NCBI RefSeq assembly: GCF_022271435.1 | Contig: NZ_JAFIQY010000005.1 | Coordinates: forward strand, 307,918 to 371,917 | Direction of reading: 5' to 3' | Length of the DNA: 64,000 nucleotides | Origin: Streptomyces monomycini | GTDB lineage: Bacteria; Actinomycetota; Actinomycetes; Streptomycetales; Streptomycetaceae | Notes under the pieces: generated by a model | Told to the model about the DNA's origin: nothing | The model's input: the letters and a program-made list of their open reading frames with translations, nothing else | The model's database searches: none | Made by a program: the position numbers and the translations under genes | Shown here: piece by piece, positions 44,324-53,344 of the stretch | How the letters are laid out: each line of letters opens with the position of its first letter | How positions within the stretch are numbered: the stretch's first letter is position 1

Positions 44324-45558
44324 TCAGAAGGTGGCGCCGGGATGCGGAGTGATGAGGTGGCCGTTTCGCATCACGTAGCGGGTACGGCCGGTGGCGGTGA
44401 TGTCGCGGAAGGGGTTGCCTTCGACCGCGACCAGATCTGCCGTCGCGTCGGGTGTGAGGGTGCCCAGGTCCGGACGGTCCAGCAGGGCGGCCGCGGTGCT
44501 GGTCGCGGAGCGCAGGGTGCGCAGGGGGGAGAATCCGTTGCTGACCAGGGTCGGGAACTCGCGCCAGTTCTCGGCGTGCGGGAAGAGCCCGGCGTCCGTG
44601 CCGAAGGCCATGGTGATCCCGGTGCGGGCCGGTCTTTGCAGTCCTTGGCGCAGTCGGTCGGCGTAGGCCCGGTAGTTGCGGCGTGTCGCGGCCGTGTCGC
44701 TGTCCCAGTACGTGTCGTCGTCCAGTCGGTCGAGGAAGTATGTCTGGACGTACTGGGTGGGCACCAGGTAGATGCCCGCCTCCTCCATGGCCTGGTACGT
44801 CGTGGTGGTGGCGAAGTAGCCGTGCTCGATGCTGCGGACTCCCGCCGTGACGGCTCGCCGTACGGCGCGATCGCTGAGGGCGTGGGTCGCGCACGGCAGG
44901 CCCAGGTCGGTCGCGGTGGCCACGATGGTGTGCGTCTCCGCCTGGGTGTAGGAGGTGCTGTCGGGGTCGTTCACGGCTGAGGTGAAGCCGCCGCCGCCGG
45001 CGAATTTGATCCAGTCGGCGCCGGCCCGGGACTGTTCGCGTACCGCGCTGCGCAGCTCGTGCTCTCCGTGGGCGAGGGTGCCGACCTGGTGTCCGTAGCT
45101 TGGGCGAGATCGGGTTCCTTGTCGCTGTGCCCGCCGGGCGGGGAGAGGATGTTCGGTGCGGCGACGATGCGGGGCCCTTCGATCAGTCCGTCCTCCACCG
45201 CCCGGCGCAGCGAGACGTTCAGCGGCAGATGGGCGCTGCCCAGGTCGCGCACGGTGGTGAAGCCGTGGTGCAGCAGGGCGCGCAGGGCGGGGACGGCGGT
45301 CAGGGTCTGGTAGGCCGACGGTGCTTTCTCGGCGGCCTCGTCCAGAAGGTGGACGTGGCAGTCGATGAAGCCGGGCATGAGGGTGCAGCCGGGCATCCGC
45401 ACCTCGTCCGCCTGTGCTCCGGCGGTCAGGTGCGGGCCGACCGCCGCGATGCGGCCGTCGCGTACCAGGACGGCTTGTTCCTCGACGGGGCCGTCCTTGA
45501 CGGCGTCCCAGATGCGGTCGGGCCGGAGCAGGAGATCTCGGCCGGGGGATGCGTGCAT
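44324..45558 (-). pseudogene. Metal-dependent amidohydrolase with one internal frameshift
   Basis: The first 150 codons (start ATG 45558 after GGAGG) encode the N-terminal half with the metal motif FIDCHVHLLD and SPPGGHSDKEPDL. Near 45099-45106 the frame is lost, and the similarity continues in another frame from SYGHQVGTLAHGEHELRSAV to the stop at 44324, with the lysine in WIKFAGGGG, ATHALSD, IEHGYF and TDAGLFPH. Adding one base restores a single protein of about 411 residues of the imidazolonepropionase/Xaa-Pro dipeptidase-like amidohydrolase group. Either the gene is freshly inactivated or the base is a sequencing error. It is last in the four-gene operon, 61 bases after the flavoenzyme. 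Confidence 0.82.
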
Positions 45559-45619
45559 GGTGCCTCCGGGAGGGAAGGGCGCAGGAGCAAGGCACGGCGG
45601 TGAAGAGCCCTGTCAGCGA

Positions 45620-47356
45620 TCAGGGCACGGTGATCGGGCAGTAGTGTGCGTCGTTCCAGACGTCACCGGGGCCCGGGTTGCCCGGTTCGCTGCGGGCGCC
45701 GAGTTGATGCAGGACGCCCCAGGCGGCGTTGAGGCCGGAGGCCAGGGCGTGGTCGAGCCAGCCCGGGGACCAGGAGGTGTCGTCGCCGGCCAGGAACAGG
45801 GCGTTGGGAGGTTCGCCCGGCACAGCCGGGGTGCCGGTGAAGTCCTTCATGAAATGGCAGAACAGGTCGCGTTGGTAGGGGTGGTCGCCCGGCCAGGAGA
45901 AGCGGCACAGCCCCTGGAAATTCTTCCTGTCCTCCCAGGAGACGGTGACCGCCTGGCCCGTGGCCGCATGTGAACGCAGAGCCGACGCCCCTTCGGGGTG
46001 AATGGCGGCCAGGTCGCGGACGAACAGGGCGACGCGTTCCTCCAGAGTGCGCGGTGCGATCTTCATCGCGTCCTGGGCCCAGGTGAAGCTGAGGTCCAGC
46101 ACGGCCCGGCGGCCCTGCGGGCCGGGGGCGGGACCGTAGTCGAGGGTGTACGAGGCGCGGGGCAGTCGGTCGGTGAGGGTCACACCGTCCAGCGAGGTGC
46201 CTTCCCAGAACGGCTGCCCGGTGACGAGTGCGGTCTTGGCGGACTGGAAGTAGTGCAGGCGGCGTACGGCCCGCAACATCCGGGGCCCCAGGGCCGGAGT
46301 CCCGCCGTCTGCGGCGCGTAGCTCCACGTCCGTCTCCAGCAGCCGCAGCTGCGGGGTGAAGACGGCGGCGGCGAAGCGCTCGCTGCTGCCGTCCTCGCCG
46401 TGGACCACGACACCCTCGGCGGCGTCCGCGGCAACGTCCAACGCGCGCACGGCCGGCCGCAAGATGCCGTGGTGGAGGGCTTCAAGGCTGCAGGGGTGCC
46501 CCTGCGGGGTGGTGGTGCGGTGGGCCCAGAATCCTTCGGCGAGACGGCTGATGCCCTGGGGGGCGTACATCTGGGTGCCGCCTTCGGTGCACAGCAGCAT
46601 GCGCCAGATCTCCAGGATGCTGAGGTCGAAGAAACAGTCCCAGGCGACCGGTCCCACGCCTGCGGTGCCCAGGAGCCGGGCCTGCTCGTGGGAAAGACCC
46701 GCGCCTTCGGCATCGCGGAGGAACCGGTAGAACGACCACTGCTCGAAGCGCGCTGTCAGATCGCGCCAGCGGCGCCGCACGGCACCCAGGTCCCGTGCGG
46801 CGACATCCCGCTGCAGTTGGAAGAGGCCGATGCGTATCAGTGCGTCCTGCCAGCGGGTGTGCGCGGCCCGGAAGCCGTCGTGGAGAGTGTAGAGGTCGGT
46901 GATCTGCTGGGCGGGGTACTGCCGGCCGTCGACGTCCAGCACGGTCACCGGGGTCACGCCTGGGGCGTAGTTGTCGCGGAAGGGGACAAGCCGCACACCG
47001 AACGTGCGCGCGTACTGGCGCACCAGTGCCGCGGAGTCGGGAAACCGCATACAGCCCAGCTCGACGACGGCGCTGTCCGCCTCATCAAGGCGCCGGCTGT
47101 CCATACGCCCGCCCAGGCGGCGTCCGCCGGGCCCGTCCGCACTGTCCTCGGCCTCGTACAGCACCGGACGGCATCCTGCCCGCATCAGCTCATAGGCGGC
47201 CGTCAGACCGCTGCCGCCGGCCCCGATGACCGCGATCCGGGCGCCCAGGGCCTCGTCGGGCAGTCGTCCCACGCGCCGGTCACCGCAGGCGAACGCGGCA
47301 TAGTCGAAAGGGAAGTCGACCTGCAAGTCCGTGGCCGGGGGCGTGCTTTCGTTCAT
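45620..47356 (-). CDS. FAD-dependent amine oxidase, tryptophan 2-monooxygenase/L-amino-acid-oxidase-like
   Basis: The 578-residue flavoenzyme has the dinucleotide motif AVIGAGGSGLTAAYEL (about residue 42), the GGRRLGGRM motif, and the segment VELGCMRFPDSAALV. This last resembles the E-x-GxMRFP signature of tryptophan/phenylalanine 2-monooxygenases and related L-amino-acid oxidases. The C-terminal FAD motif is LFLAGDDTSWSPGWLDHAL. It could oxidise an amino acid to an imine or, by oxidative decarboxylation, to an amide. ATG 47356 overlaps the upstream ligase stop by 4 bases (ATGA). There is no signal peptide. A role in the putative biosynthetic pathway is inferred. Confidence 0.88.
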   Translation of the reverse strand: MNESTPPATDLQVDFPFDYAAFACGDRRVGRLPDEALGARIAVIGAGGSGLTAAYELMRAGCRPVLYEAEDSADGPGGRRLGGRMDSRRLDEADSAVVELGCMRFPDSAALVRQYARTFGVRLVPFRDNYAPGVTPVTVLDVDGRQYPAQQITDLYTLHDGFRAAHTRWQDALIRIGLFQLQRDVAARDLGAVRRRWRDLTARFEQWSFYRFLRDAEGAGLSHEQARLLGTAGVGPVAWDCFFDLSILEIWRMLLCTEGGTQMYAPQGISRLAEGFWAHRTTTPQGHPCSLEALHHGILRPAVRALDVAADAAEGVVVHGEDGSSERFAAAVFTPQLRLLETDVELRAADGGTPALGPRMLRAVRRLHYFQSAKTALVTGQPFWEGTSLDGVTLTDRLPRASYTLDYGPAPGPQGRRAVLDLSFTWAQDAMKIAPRTLEERVALFVRDLAAIHPEGASALRSHAATGQAVTVSWEDRKNFQGLCRFSWPGDHPYQRDLFCHFMKDFTGTPAVPGEPPNALFLAGDDTSWSPGWLDHALASGLNAAWGVLHQLGARSEPGNPGPGDVWNDAHYCPITVP

Positions 47357-48867
47357 CGGAGTCTCCGGGGGAGGTCTGCGGGAAGGGCCCAGGTGTGGAC
47401 GGGGGCGCTGTGTTCCGCCAGCCGTGCGTAGCGTTCGGTCAGCTCCCCCAGCTCGCGCGGGACTGCGGCCTGGCCGGGCTGCTCGCGCAGGCTTTCGCGG
47501 GCCTGCTGCTGCCACCACGCGCCCGTCCGGCCCGTCGCCACCCGGCAGTCCAACAGGTGTAAGAACGTGTCCGCTTCGTCGGCGGCCACCCCGGCAAGCC
47601 GCAGCCCCGCTCGTGCCTGCGGCAAGAACTGCCTGACGAGACTGGCCGCCTGATGCTCGCGGGCAGTCGGCTCCCAGGGGCACGGGGGCCACCACAGGGC
47701 ACAGTCCAGGCCGTCACGGGCGGCCCGGTAGAAGTTCTCTTTGGCGCGGGCGAACGGCAGGCACTGCGCCACGTCCCGTTCCCCCGCTGCCAGCCAGTAG
47801 GTCAGGCCGATCAAGAACGCGGTGTTCGCCGCCATGTCCAGCGGCGTCGGCCCGGAAGGCAGCGCCCGGAACTCGATCCGCACGTTCCCCTTCGGGTCGT
47901 AGACCGGGCGGTTCCACGGCCAGACGGTGCTCAGGTGGAGCCGCAGTTCCTCCAACGCCGGATAGGGCGCTCCTGCCCCGCTGCCGTTGTCCACGTCAGC
48001 GGGTGTGGGCAGCAGGACATCGTAGTTGTGCACCGCATCCTCGAACGCCGCGAGCGGCCCGCCGCGCAGCCAGGCGGGGCCGAAGCCGACCCGGGACCGG
48101 CGTACCCGGTGCCTCGCGGTGCCTTGCCGGTCACCGAAACCGTGCTCGTACAGCGGGATACGGGCTTCCTGCCACGCGCGGAGCCCGAACGGCAGAGGCG
48201 AGTTGCCCGCCGCCGCCAGGGCGGGGCCACTGGCCATCTGGGCGGCGTTGAAGGTACGGCAGAAACGGTGGGGAGGAACCGTCAGATGCACCTGCCAGGA
48301 ACACGCGGCTCCCTGCACCGCCACCGAGTCCGCCGCGACGACGCCCTGCGCTCCGTCTCCCACGCGCACGGCGAACGGGGCGGTCCGGCGCCGGGCCCAC
48401 GCGTCCTCCAGCGCGTGGAAGCGCGGCTGCGGGGTCAGGGCGTCCGCTGTCAGATCCGCCGCCCGGAGGGTGGGCAGCGTACCGATCGGCACGGCCCGCG
48501 CTCCGTATCGAGGCAGCGACACCGCGGTGATACGAGCCAGCATCAGCGTTGCCTCCCTGGCGAGCGCGGTGAACGGACACCCCGCGAGGGCGACCGGGGT
48601 CAGGTTCACCTCGACGTTGAACCGTGTCACCTCCAGAGCGAGCCGGTCGTCGTCCAGCGCGGTGCGGACGGCGGTGTTCACCGAGGCCGGCCGCCCGCCC
48701 GCCCCCACCAGAGACAGCTCCAGTTCCGCGCCGACCATGGCGGGCAGCACTCCGAAGTCCCGATGGCCCACCACGTGCGGCAGTGCGTCCAAGCACTGCG
48801 CCAGGCGGCTGCGGAAGAGGAAGAAGTCTTCCTCGGTGAACGACACGTCACCGACTTGGCGACCCAT
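47353..48867 (-). CDS. Glutamate-cysteine-ligase-superfamily carboxylate-amine ligase
   Basis: The 504-residue protein belongs to the GCS fold: paired acidic residues in GAELELSLVG, FNVEVNLTPVAL, the strand SWQVHLTVPPHRF, and EFRALPSGPTPLDMAANTAF near the C-terminal third. Members ligate a carboxylate (often glutamate) to an amine using ATP, via an acyl phosphate. The usual partner gshB or mycothiol genes are absent, so a dedicated biosynthetic amide-forming role is likely. ATG 48867 follows GGGAG by 6 bases; codons upstream to 48906 precede this and are not needed. It is coupled to the flavoenzyme by a 4-base overlap. Confidence 0.78.
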   Translation of the reverse strand: MGRQVGDVSFTEEDFFLFRSRLAQCLDALPHVVGHRDFGVLPAMVGAELELSLVGAGGRPASVNTAVRTALDDDRLALEVTRFNVEVNLTPVALAGCPFTALAREATLMLARITAVSLPRYGARAVPIGTLPTLRAADLTADALTPQPRFHALEDAWARRRTAPFAVRVGDGAQGVVAADSVAVQGAACSWQVHLTVPPHRFCRTFNAAQMASGPALAAAGNSPLPFGLRAWQEARIPLYEHGFGDRQGTARHRVRRSRVGFGPAWLRGGPLAAFEDAVHNYDVLLPTPADVDNGSGAGAPYPALEELRLHLSTVWPWNRPVYDPKGNVRIEFRALPSGPTPLDMAANTAFLIGLTYWLAAGERDVAQCLPFARAKENFYRAARDGLDCALWWPPCPWEPTAREHQAASLVRQFLPQARAGLRLAGVAADEADTFLHLLDCRVATGRTGAWWQQQARESLREQPGQAAVPRELGELTERYARLAEHSAPVHTWALPADLPRRLR

Positions 48868-48907
48868 ACCAGCTCCCGCGTCCCGTACTCCGACTGCCGC
48901 GGCCACG

Positions 48908-49561
48908 TCACCCGGGGGTGGCCACGGCCCTCCACCACTCGCGCAGCGCCGGCTCCATCCGCACCGCGCTCCGGGTGATCCACTCGTCCGGTTCGTGCTG
49001 CGCCCGGCCGTACTCGATCACCTGCAGGACGCCGTCGGCCACCTCCGGAGGGTTCTCCCGGTAGGCGTCGATGTAGGCCACCGCCTCGACGGGCGTGTCC
49101 TGTGCCTCGCGCAGTACGTCGGCGAGGACCGCGCATGTGTTGCACCACAGGGTGAAGTCGGTGCGGGCCAGCAGCGCCGCCTCCCCGGCCCCGGCGTGCA
49201 GTGCCACCCAGGAGATGAACTCCGTGAAGCGCCGCACCGGTTCCAGCCGCGGCATGCGGCGCATCTCGTCCGGCGCCATGCCCAGCGCCGGGGCCAGCCC
49301 GCTGACCATCCGGTGCCGTGCCTTCATCAGCTCGTGGCCGACGAACGAGAAGAACCCTCCGGGCACCTCGTGCGGGAACCGGGACAACAGCAGCCCGTAC
49401 GCGGTGAACTCGGCCTCCTGCGACTGGAACTCGGCGAGCGCGAAACGCTGCAGATGCTCTTTCCCGACCTTTTTCTCCCGGGCCAGGGAAAGAAACTCAT
49501 TGGCACTGAGATGGCCGGACACATGGAGACCGACCCTTTCGATGAACTCGGTAGCAGGCAC
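48908..49561 (-). CDS. TenA/PqqC-like (haem-oxygenase-fold) protein
   Basis: The 217-residue all-helical protein has the layout of the TenA/PqqC/haem-oxygenase-like superfamily: HLQRFALAEFQSQEAEF in the first long helix, FFSFVGHELMKARHRMVSG in the next, and FTEFISWVALHAGAGEAAL. Acidic and His residues (E, H) in these helices could hold a diiron centre, as in the haem-oxygenase-like diiron oxidases, but I cannot prove the full ligand set. Other members are thiaminases or cofactor-synthesis enzymes. GTG 49561 follows AAAGGGGG by 7 bases. It is the first gene of the leftward operon. Confidence 0.72.
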   Translation of the reverse strand: MPATEFIERVGLHVSGHLSANEFLSLAREKKVGKEHLQRFALAEFQSQEAEFTAYGLLLSRFPHEVPGGFFSFVGHELMKARHRMVSGLAPALGMAPDEMRRMPRLEPVRRFTEFISWVALHAGAGEAALLARTDFTLWCNTCAVLADVLREAQDTPVEAVAYIDAYRENPPEVADGVLQVIEYGRAQHEPDEWITRSAVRMEPALREWWRAVATPG

Positions 49562-50181
49562 AGACGAACCCCCTTTGCCCACTGGTGCGTGCACGTGCGC
49601 CGACTAGCGCCTGACGCACACGGAAACGGCGCCCTGACGCAGAGTTTCCATGACTGCGCTACAGGGATTCAGCACGGAAAGTTTCCGTGTACATCTGTAT
49701 GGTTCCCGCCGAAGTACCGCTCAGACGCCCCGGACAGCAACCCGCCATGACCACTTCCCACCCGGGCCGACCGGCCGAACGGCGCACGGTCCACAAACCT
49801 GGTCGCCTCACCTGCGCGTATCCGGCCCCATGAGGCGGTTGGTTCCGAGTGCAACAGCCTCGCCATCCGGCCCGATTCGCGCACCGAATACCGTCACGCG
49901 AGGAAACTCGACTCACCCATGCCTCCGACGCCCACCGCGCCCTCACCCGGTGGAACAGATTGAGACGTTCCGGAAACTGCACAAGAGCGTGGCCCGAAAT
50001 AGAGGCCATGGAGAACGGTGAGCGCCGCGGAACACCACCACAACAACGGTCGCGGTCTCCCCGGACGTCACGGTGAGACGAACCGCCTGCCGCGCGCAGA
50101 GTAGTACGCCGGGCCGCGAGTTCAACCCAGAACTCGGCATTTCCCAGCCCGGCCAGTTCTTCCCGTAAGGCGGGGTCTGCC
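49562..50181. other. Long intergenic region upstream of the leftward operon
   Basis: The 620-bp region has no convincing gene (frames present are short and rich in rare-looking composition). It contains the 17-bp palindrome at 49673-49689, related half sites (ACGGAAAC at 49619, GTTTCCAT at 49654, GTTCCGGAAAC at 49967), and one arm of an 11-bp inverted repeat (50067-50077 against 50181-50191). Confidence 0.65.
49673..49689. promoter_or_regulatory. 17-bp perfect palindrome CACGGAAAGTTTCCGTG
   Basis: Eight-base arms with a 1-base centre lie 112 bases upstream of the TenA-like gene. The layout GGAAA-N-TTTCC recalls the operator style reported for PAS-LuxR activators such as PimM (GGGAWWTCCC core). 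A PAS-LuxR gene lies 0.5 kb away, making it the leading candidate binder. Confidence 0.55.
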
Positions 50182-50191
50182 TCACCGTGAC
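50067..50191. repeat. 11-bp inverted repeat at the 3' end of the PAS-LuxR gene
   Basis: GTCACGGTGAG at 50067-50077 and its exact complement at 50181-50191 flank about 100 bases. The right arm overlaps the stop codon of the regulator gene. Similarity extends imperfectly for a further 8-10 bases. Confidence 0.6.
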
Positions 50192-51489
50192 CCGAGCGGA
50201 TCGCGGGTAGCGGCCGGACGCGGCGGCCACGCGCGGGGAGCGAGGATGCCCAGGACGTAGGCACGGGCTACGAGGGCGGGTCTGGTGTCGGCGTCCAGCA
50301 GGTCCCGTAGCCGGCTGAGGTGGTAGTCGACCGCCTGCCGGGAGAGCTTCAGCGAGGTGGCGATCTCGCCGTTGGTGCTGCCGCCGGCGAGGAGGGACAG
50401 TATGCGGATCTGCGCGGCGGTGAGCGGTGGGTGGGCCTCGTGGGCGATGCTCTGGTCGGTGACGACGGCCCACACGTGCGCGACACGGCCGACGGGTCCG
50501 CTCACCGTGGACAGATGGAGCTGCGCGCGGCGCTGGCGCCCCTCGGTGTCCAGGAGTACGGCGGAGGTCTCCGCCCGCCTGATACGGCGGGTGATCAGGC
50601 CCTCCCAGGCACGCCGCAGGGGGCGGAGGTCGGGCGTGGCGGCGAGCAGGGTGTGCGCGCGGCGGCCGACGAGGTCCGACAGGCGTGTCCGGAACAGTTC
50701 GGCGGCCGCCGTGCCCGCCTGTTCGATACGGCCGCCGACCGAGAGCAGCGCGCAGGGCAGACCGCTGTAGTCCCGCAGCGCGCGCAGGCTCTCCTCGGCC
50801 TCCTGGCGCTGGCTCGTCGCGCGGACGTGGTCGGTGATGTCGACGTAGATCCCGGCCACACAGGTCCGGCCGTTCTCCTCGACCGGGAAGCGGTGGCCGG
50901 CCGCCTGCCCGGTGCTGCCGTCCGAGCGGTGATAGCGCAGGTGGTGGCGGACCGGCTTGCCGCGGCTGAGTATCTCCTGGTCCAGGGCCCGGAACTGGGC
51001 GGCGTCGGAGGGGGTGTCGAGGTCCTCGATACGGCTGCCGACGACCCGCTCCGGTGTGGTGCCGTAAAGATGCGCGTAGGCGTGATTGGCCCATAAGTAG
51101 CGGCCGTCGCGGTCACGGAGGAAGGCCGCGGCCGGCGCGAAGTCGGCGAAGTCCGCGAAAGCGGCGTACGGCCGGCCGGCCGCGGGCTGCGCGCCGGCCT
51201 CCATCGCGAACCCGCGCGTCCAGTCCCGGCTCCCGTCCTGGGGCCGTCTCACGGTGAAGGTCCGGCCGTCGAACTGGACGAGGGGGTGGTTGTCTTGGAG
51301 GGCGTCTCCCGGAGCGGGCAGCTCTTGGCGCGCGCGGTCCAGGAAGCGCTGCGCGGTGGGCAGGTCGGCGAAGGCCCCGCCGCCCCGCTCCTTGACGCGC
51401 CCCTGCTCGTCGGCCTCCCACCAGGAGACGGGGAGGTGTTCCAGCAGTGCCCTGAGACCGGGATCGTCCACGACGGCCTTTCCGTCCAT
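50182..51489 (-). CDS. PAS-domain LuxR-family regulator
   Basis: The 435-residue protein has an N-terminal helical region, a PAS domain at about 115-215 (FLRDRDGRYLWANHAYAHLYG, then RFPVEENGRTCVAGIYVDIT), a second PAS-like segment to about 330, and a C-terminal LuxR helix-turn-helix (LTAAQIRILSLLAGGSTNGE, LKLSRQAVDYHLSRLRDLL). PAS-LuxR proteins of this order are typical pathway-specific activators in streptomycetes. ATG 51489 has a ribosome-binding site (GGTGGGAG) only 1 base away, so a downstream start is possible. It lies between the two divergent operons of the putative biosynthetic locus. Confidence 0.88.
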   Translation of the reverse strand: MDGKAVVDDPGLRALLEHLPVSWWEADEQGRVKERGGGAFADLPTAQRFLDRARQELPAPGDALQDNHPLVQFDGRTFTVRRPQDGSRDWTRGFAMEAGAQPAAGRPYAAFADFADFAPAAAFLRDRDGRYLWANHAYAHLYGTTPERVVGSRIEDLDTPSDAAQFRALDQEILSRGKPVRHHLRYHRSDGSTGQAAGHRFPVEENGRTCVAGIYVDITDHVRATSQRQEAEESLRALRDYSGLPCALLSVGGRIEQAGTAAAELFRTRLSDLVGRRAHTLLAATPDLRPLRRAWEGLITRRIRRAETSAVLLDTEGRQRRAQLHLSTVSGPVGRVAHVWAVVTDQSIAHEAHPPLTAAQIRILSLLAGGSTNGEIATSLKLSRQAVDYHLSRLRDLLDADTRPALVARAYVLGILAPRAWPPRPAATRDPLGSR

Positions 51490-51829
51490 GCTCCCACCGG
51501 GCGGCGGGAAGTGACATGGCGATGCCTATCCCGTGCGGAGTCCGGCCATGCTCGGTTATCGGCCGACTGCGGTACGTGAGCGCGCCGCCGGGGCAGTTTG
51601 CCATAGGTGATCCACAACCTTCGCCCGTACTCCAACGATGTCCACGACTTTGGCATTTGCCTGATTGGCGCCCGCCTCCGGTGGCACTTCCGGCACTCGC
51701 CCTCTGATTCCCTTGTGTGTGTCACCGGTTACCCGTCGTGTTCTACGCGGGTTGCGTCTCCGTACCTCCGGACGGACGCCCGACGCCCTGACGACAAGTG
51801 GACAGACAAGTGATGGGAGACGAATCTCA
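51490..51829. other. Divergent intergenic region, regulator/ATP-grasp operon
   Basis: The 340-bp gap holds two similar near-palindromes, GGCAGTTTGCC (51592-51602) and GGCATTTGCC (51652-51661), and a direct repeat GACAAGTG (51793-51800 and 51805-51812). A 6-codon frame (ATG 51813 to TGA) ends overlapping the ATP-grasp GTG. I see no gene. Confidence 0.55.
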
Positions 51830-53344
51830 GTGAGCACGGTGCTGTTGGTGCACGCCAAGGGCGGTCCGCCGCTCGGCCACGTCCTGTCCCGGGCAGCCGC
51901 GCGGGCGGATGTGCACCTGCTGGCGCTCAGCGCGCTTCCGCCGTCGGTCGCCGCGTCCGCGGAGCGGCTGTGCGCCTCGGTCGTGCTGCCCGCCGACGCG
52001 GAGCGGTCCGACCTGGTCTCGTTGATCGTCTCGCGGGCCGAAGCCGTCGGCGCGGAGGCGGTTCTCACCTTCTCGGAGTACGCGGTCGTGGCCGTCGCCG
52101 AGGCGTGTGCGGCGCTCGGTCTCGCCGGGGCGGGAGACGCCGCCGCGCTCGCCCGCGACAAGCGGATGATGCGGCACACCTGGCATCGGCACGGCCTGCC
52201 ACAGCCCGCGTTCCGCCCCGTCGCCACACAGGCGGACCTGCACGAAGCCGTCGCCACCCTGACCGCTCCCCTGCTGCTGAAGGCGGCCTGGAGCGCCGGT
52301 TCCACCGCCCATCAGATCATCGGCTCCCCGCAGGAGGCCGACGCCGCCTGGCGGCGCTCGCGCGAGACCATGGCCCTGTCCGCGCGGCTGGGCTTCGCCG
52401 AACTCCATGTGGCGGAGGCAGCGGGACACTTCGTGGTCGAGGAGATCGTGGCCGGCGACACCGCGGGCTGGTTCGACGAGCCCGGCTGGGGCGACTACGT
52501 CAGCGTCGAGGGCGTGGTGGCCGGCGGCGTCTTCCGGCCGGTCTGCGTCAGCGGCCGGATGCCGACGGTGCAGCCGTTCACCGAGCGCGCCGGCATCACC
52601 CCCGCGTCGCTTCCCGCGGACCTCCAGGACCGCGTCGTCGCCCTCGCCCAGGAGGCCGTCGACGCCCTGGGCCTGCGCGATTGCGGCACCCACACCGAGA
52701 TCAAGCTCGGTGCCGACGGGCGTATGTGGCTGATCGAGACGGCCGCCCGGTTCGGCGGCGCGATGACCGTTCCGCAGATCGAGGAGGTGTTCGGGCTCGA
52801 CGTCGTCGGCATGCTCGTGGACCATCTGCTGGGCCGTCCGGTCGCCTGGCCCGAGCGGGCCCTCGGCCCGGAGCAGGCTCGGGGCGCCGCGGGTTCCCTC
52901 GTCGTCCTCGCGGTGGACGGCCAGGGCGTGGCCTGGCCGGACCGGAGGGTGTGGGACTTCCCCGTGGTGCGGGAGGCCGTGGCGCTGAGCGAGGGCAGCA
53001 CGCTCTCGGTCGTACCGGAGAGTTCCCTGCCCGACGGCAGCACCGTGCCGGTCTACGACCCCGCCGGCGGCGCCAACACGATGGCGGCCCTGTGCCTGCT
53101 CTCCGCCGCCGACGCGCGCACCGTGCTGCGCGACTTCACGGCTCTGGTGGACGCGCTGCCCGAGGTGCTGCCGCCCGCCGTGACCGCCGCGCCGCGGTCC
53201 GGGCCTCCGGCCACCCGGCCCCCGTCCACGGACACAGCCCCGGCCCCGGCCACGCCCGCGCGCACGCCCGCGCCCACACCGCCCGCACCCCCCGCCCGCC
53301 CGCGCGTCCAGCCGGCCGTACCGTCCGAGGGAGTCGCCCTATGA
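51830..53344 (+). CDS. ATP-grasp ligase, L-amino-acid-ligase type
   Basis: The 504-residue protein has the ATP-grasp layout of carnosine synthase/L-amino-acid ligases: an N-terminal pre-domain, Lys in LLLKAAWSAGSTAHQI, FVVEEIVAGD, and the metal-binding C-terminal segment HTEIKLGADGRMWLIETAARFGG. It should join an amino acid or carboxylate to an amine using ATP. The C-terminal 45 residues are a Pro/Ala/Thr-rich tail of unknown role. GTG 51830 has GGGAGA 9 bases upstream. Its stop overlaps the next gene's ATG by 4 bases. It is the first gene of the rightward operon. Confidence 0.88.
   Translation: MSTVLLVHAKGGPPLGHVLSRAAARADVHLLALSALPPSVAASAERLCASVVLPADAERSDLVSLIVSRAEAVGAEAVLTFSEYAVVAVAEACAALGLAGAGDAAALARDKRMMRHTWHRHGLPQPAFRPVATQADLHEAVATLTAPLLLKAAWSAGSTAHQIIGSPQEADAAWRRSRETMALSARLGFAELHVAEAAGHFVVEEIVAGDTAGWFDEPGWGDYVSVEGVVAGGVFRPVCVSGRMPTVQPFTERAGITPASLPADLQDRVVALAQEAVDALGLRDCGTHTEIKLGADGRMWLIETAARFGGAMTVPQIEEVFGLDVVGMLVDHLLGRPVAWPERALGPEQARGAAGSLVVLAVDGQGVAWPDRRVWDFPVVREAVALSEGSTLSVVPESSLPDGSTVPVYDPAGGANTMAALCLLSAADARTVLRDFTALVDALPEVLPPAVTAAPRSGPPATRPPSTDTAPAPATPARTPAPTPPAPPARPRVQPAVPSEGVAL

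Noticed and set aside
49659..50264. Minus-strand open frame of 201 codons in the long intergenic region
   Set aside because: It has no motifs, a Cys/Arg-rich composition, and overlaps the 3' end of the PAS-LuxR gene in another frame.
51813..51833. Six-codon frame (MGDESQ) overlapping the ATP-grasp start by GTGA, as a possible leader peptide
   Set aside because: It is too short to judge and its ATG coincides with the ribosome-binding purine run, so chance is the simplest explanation.
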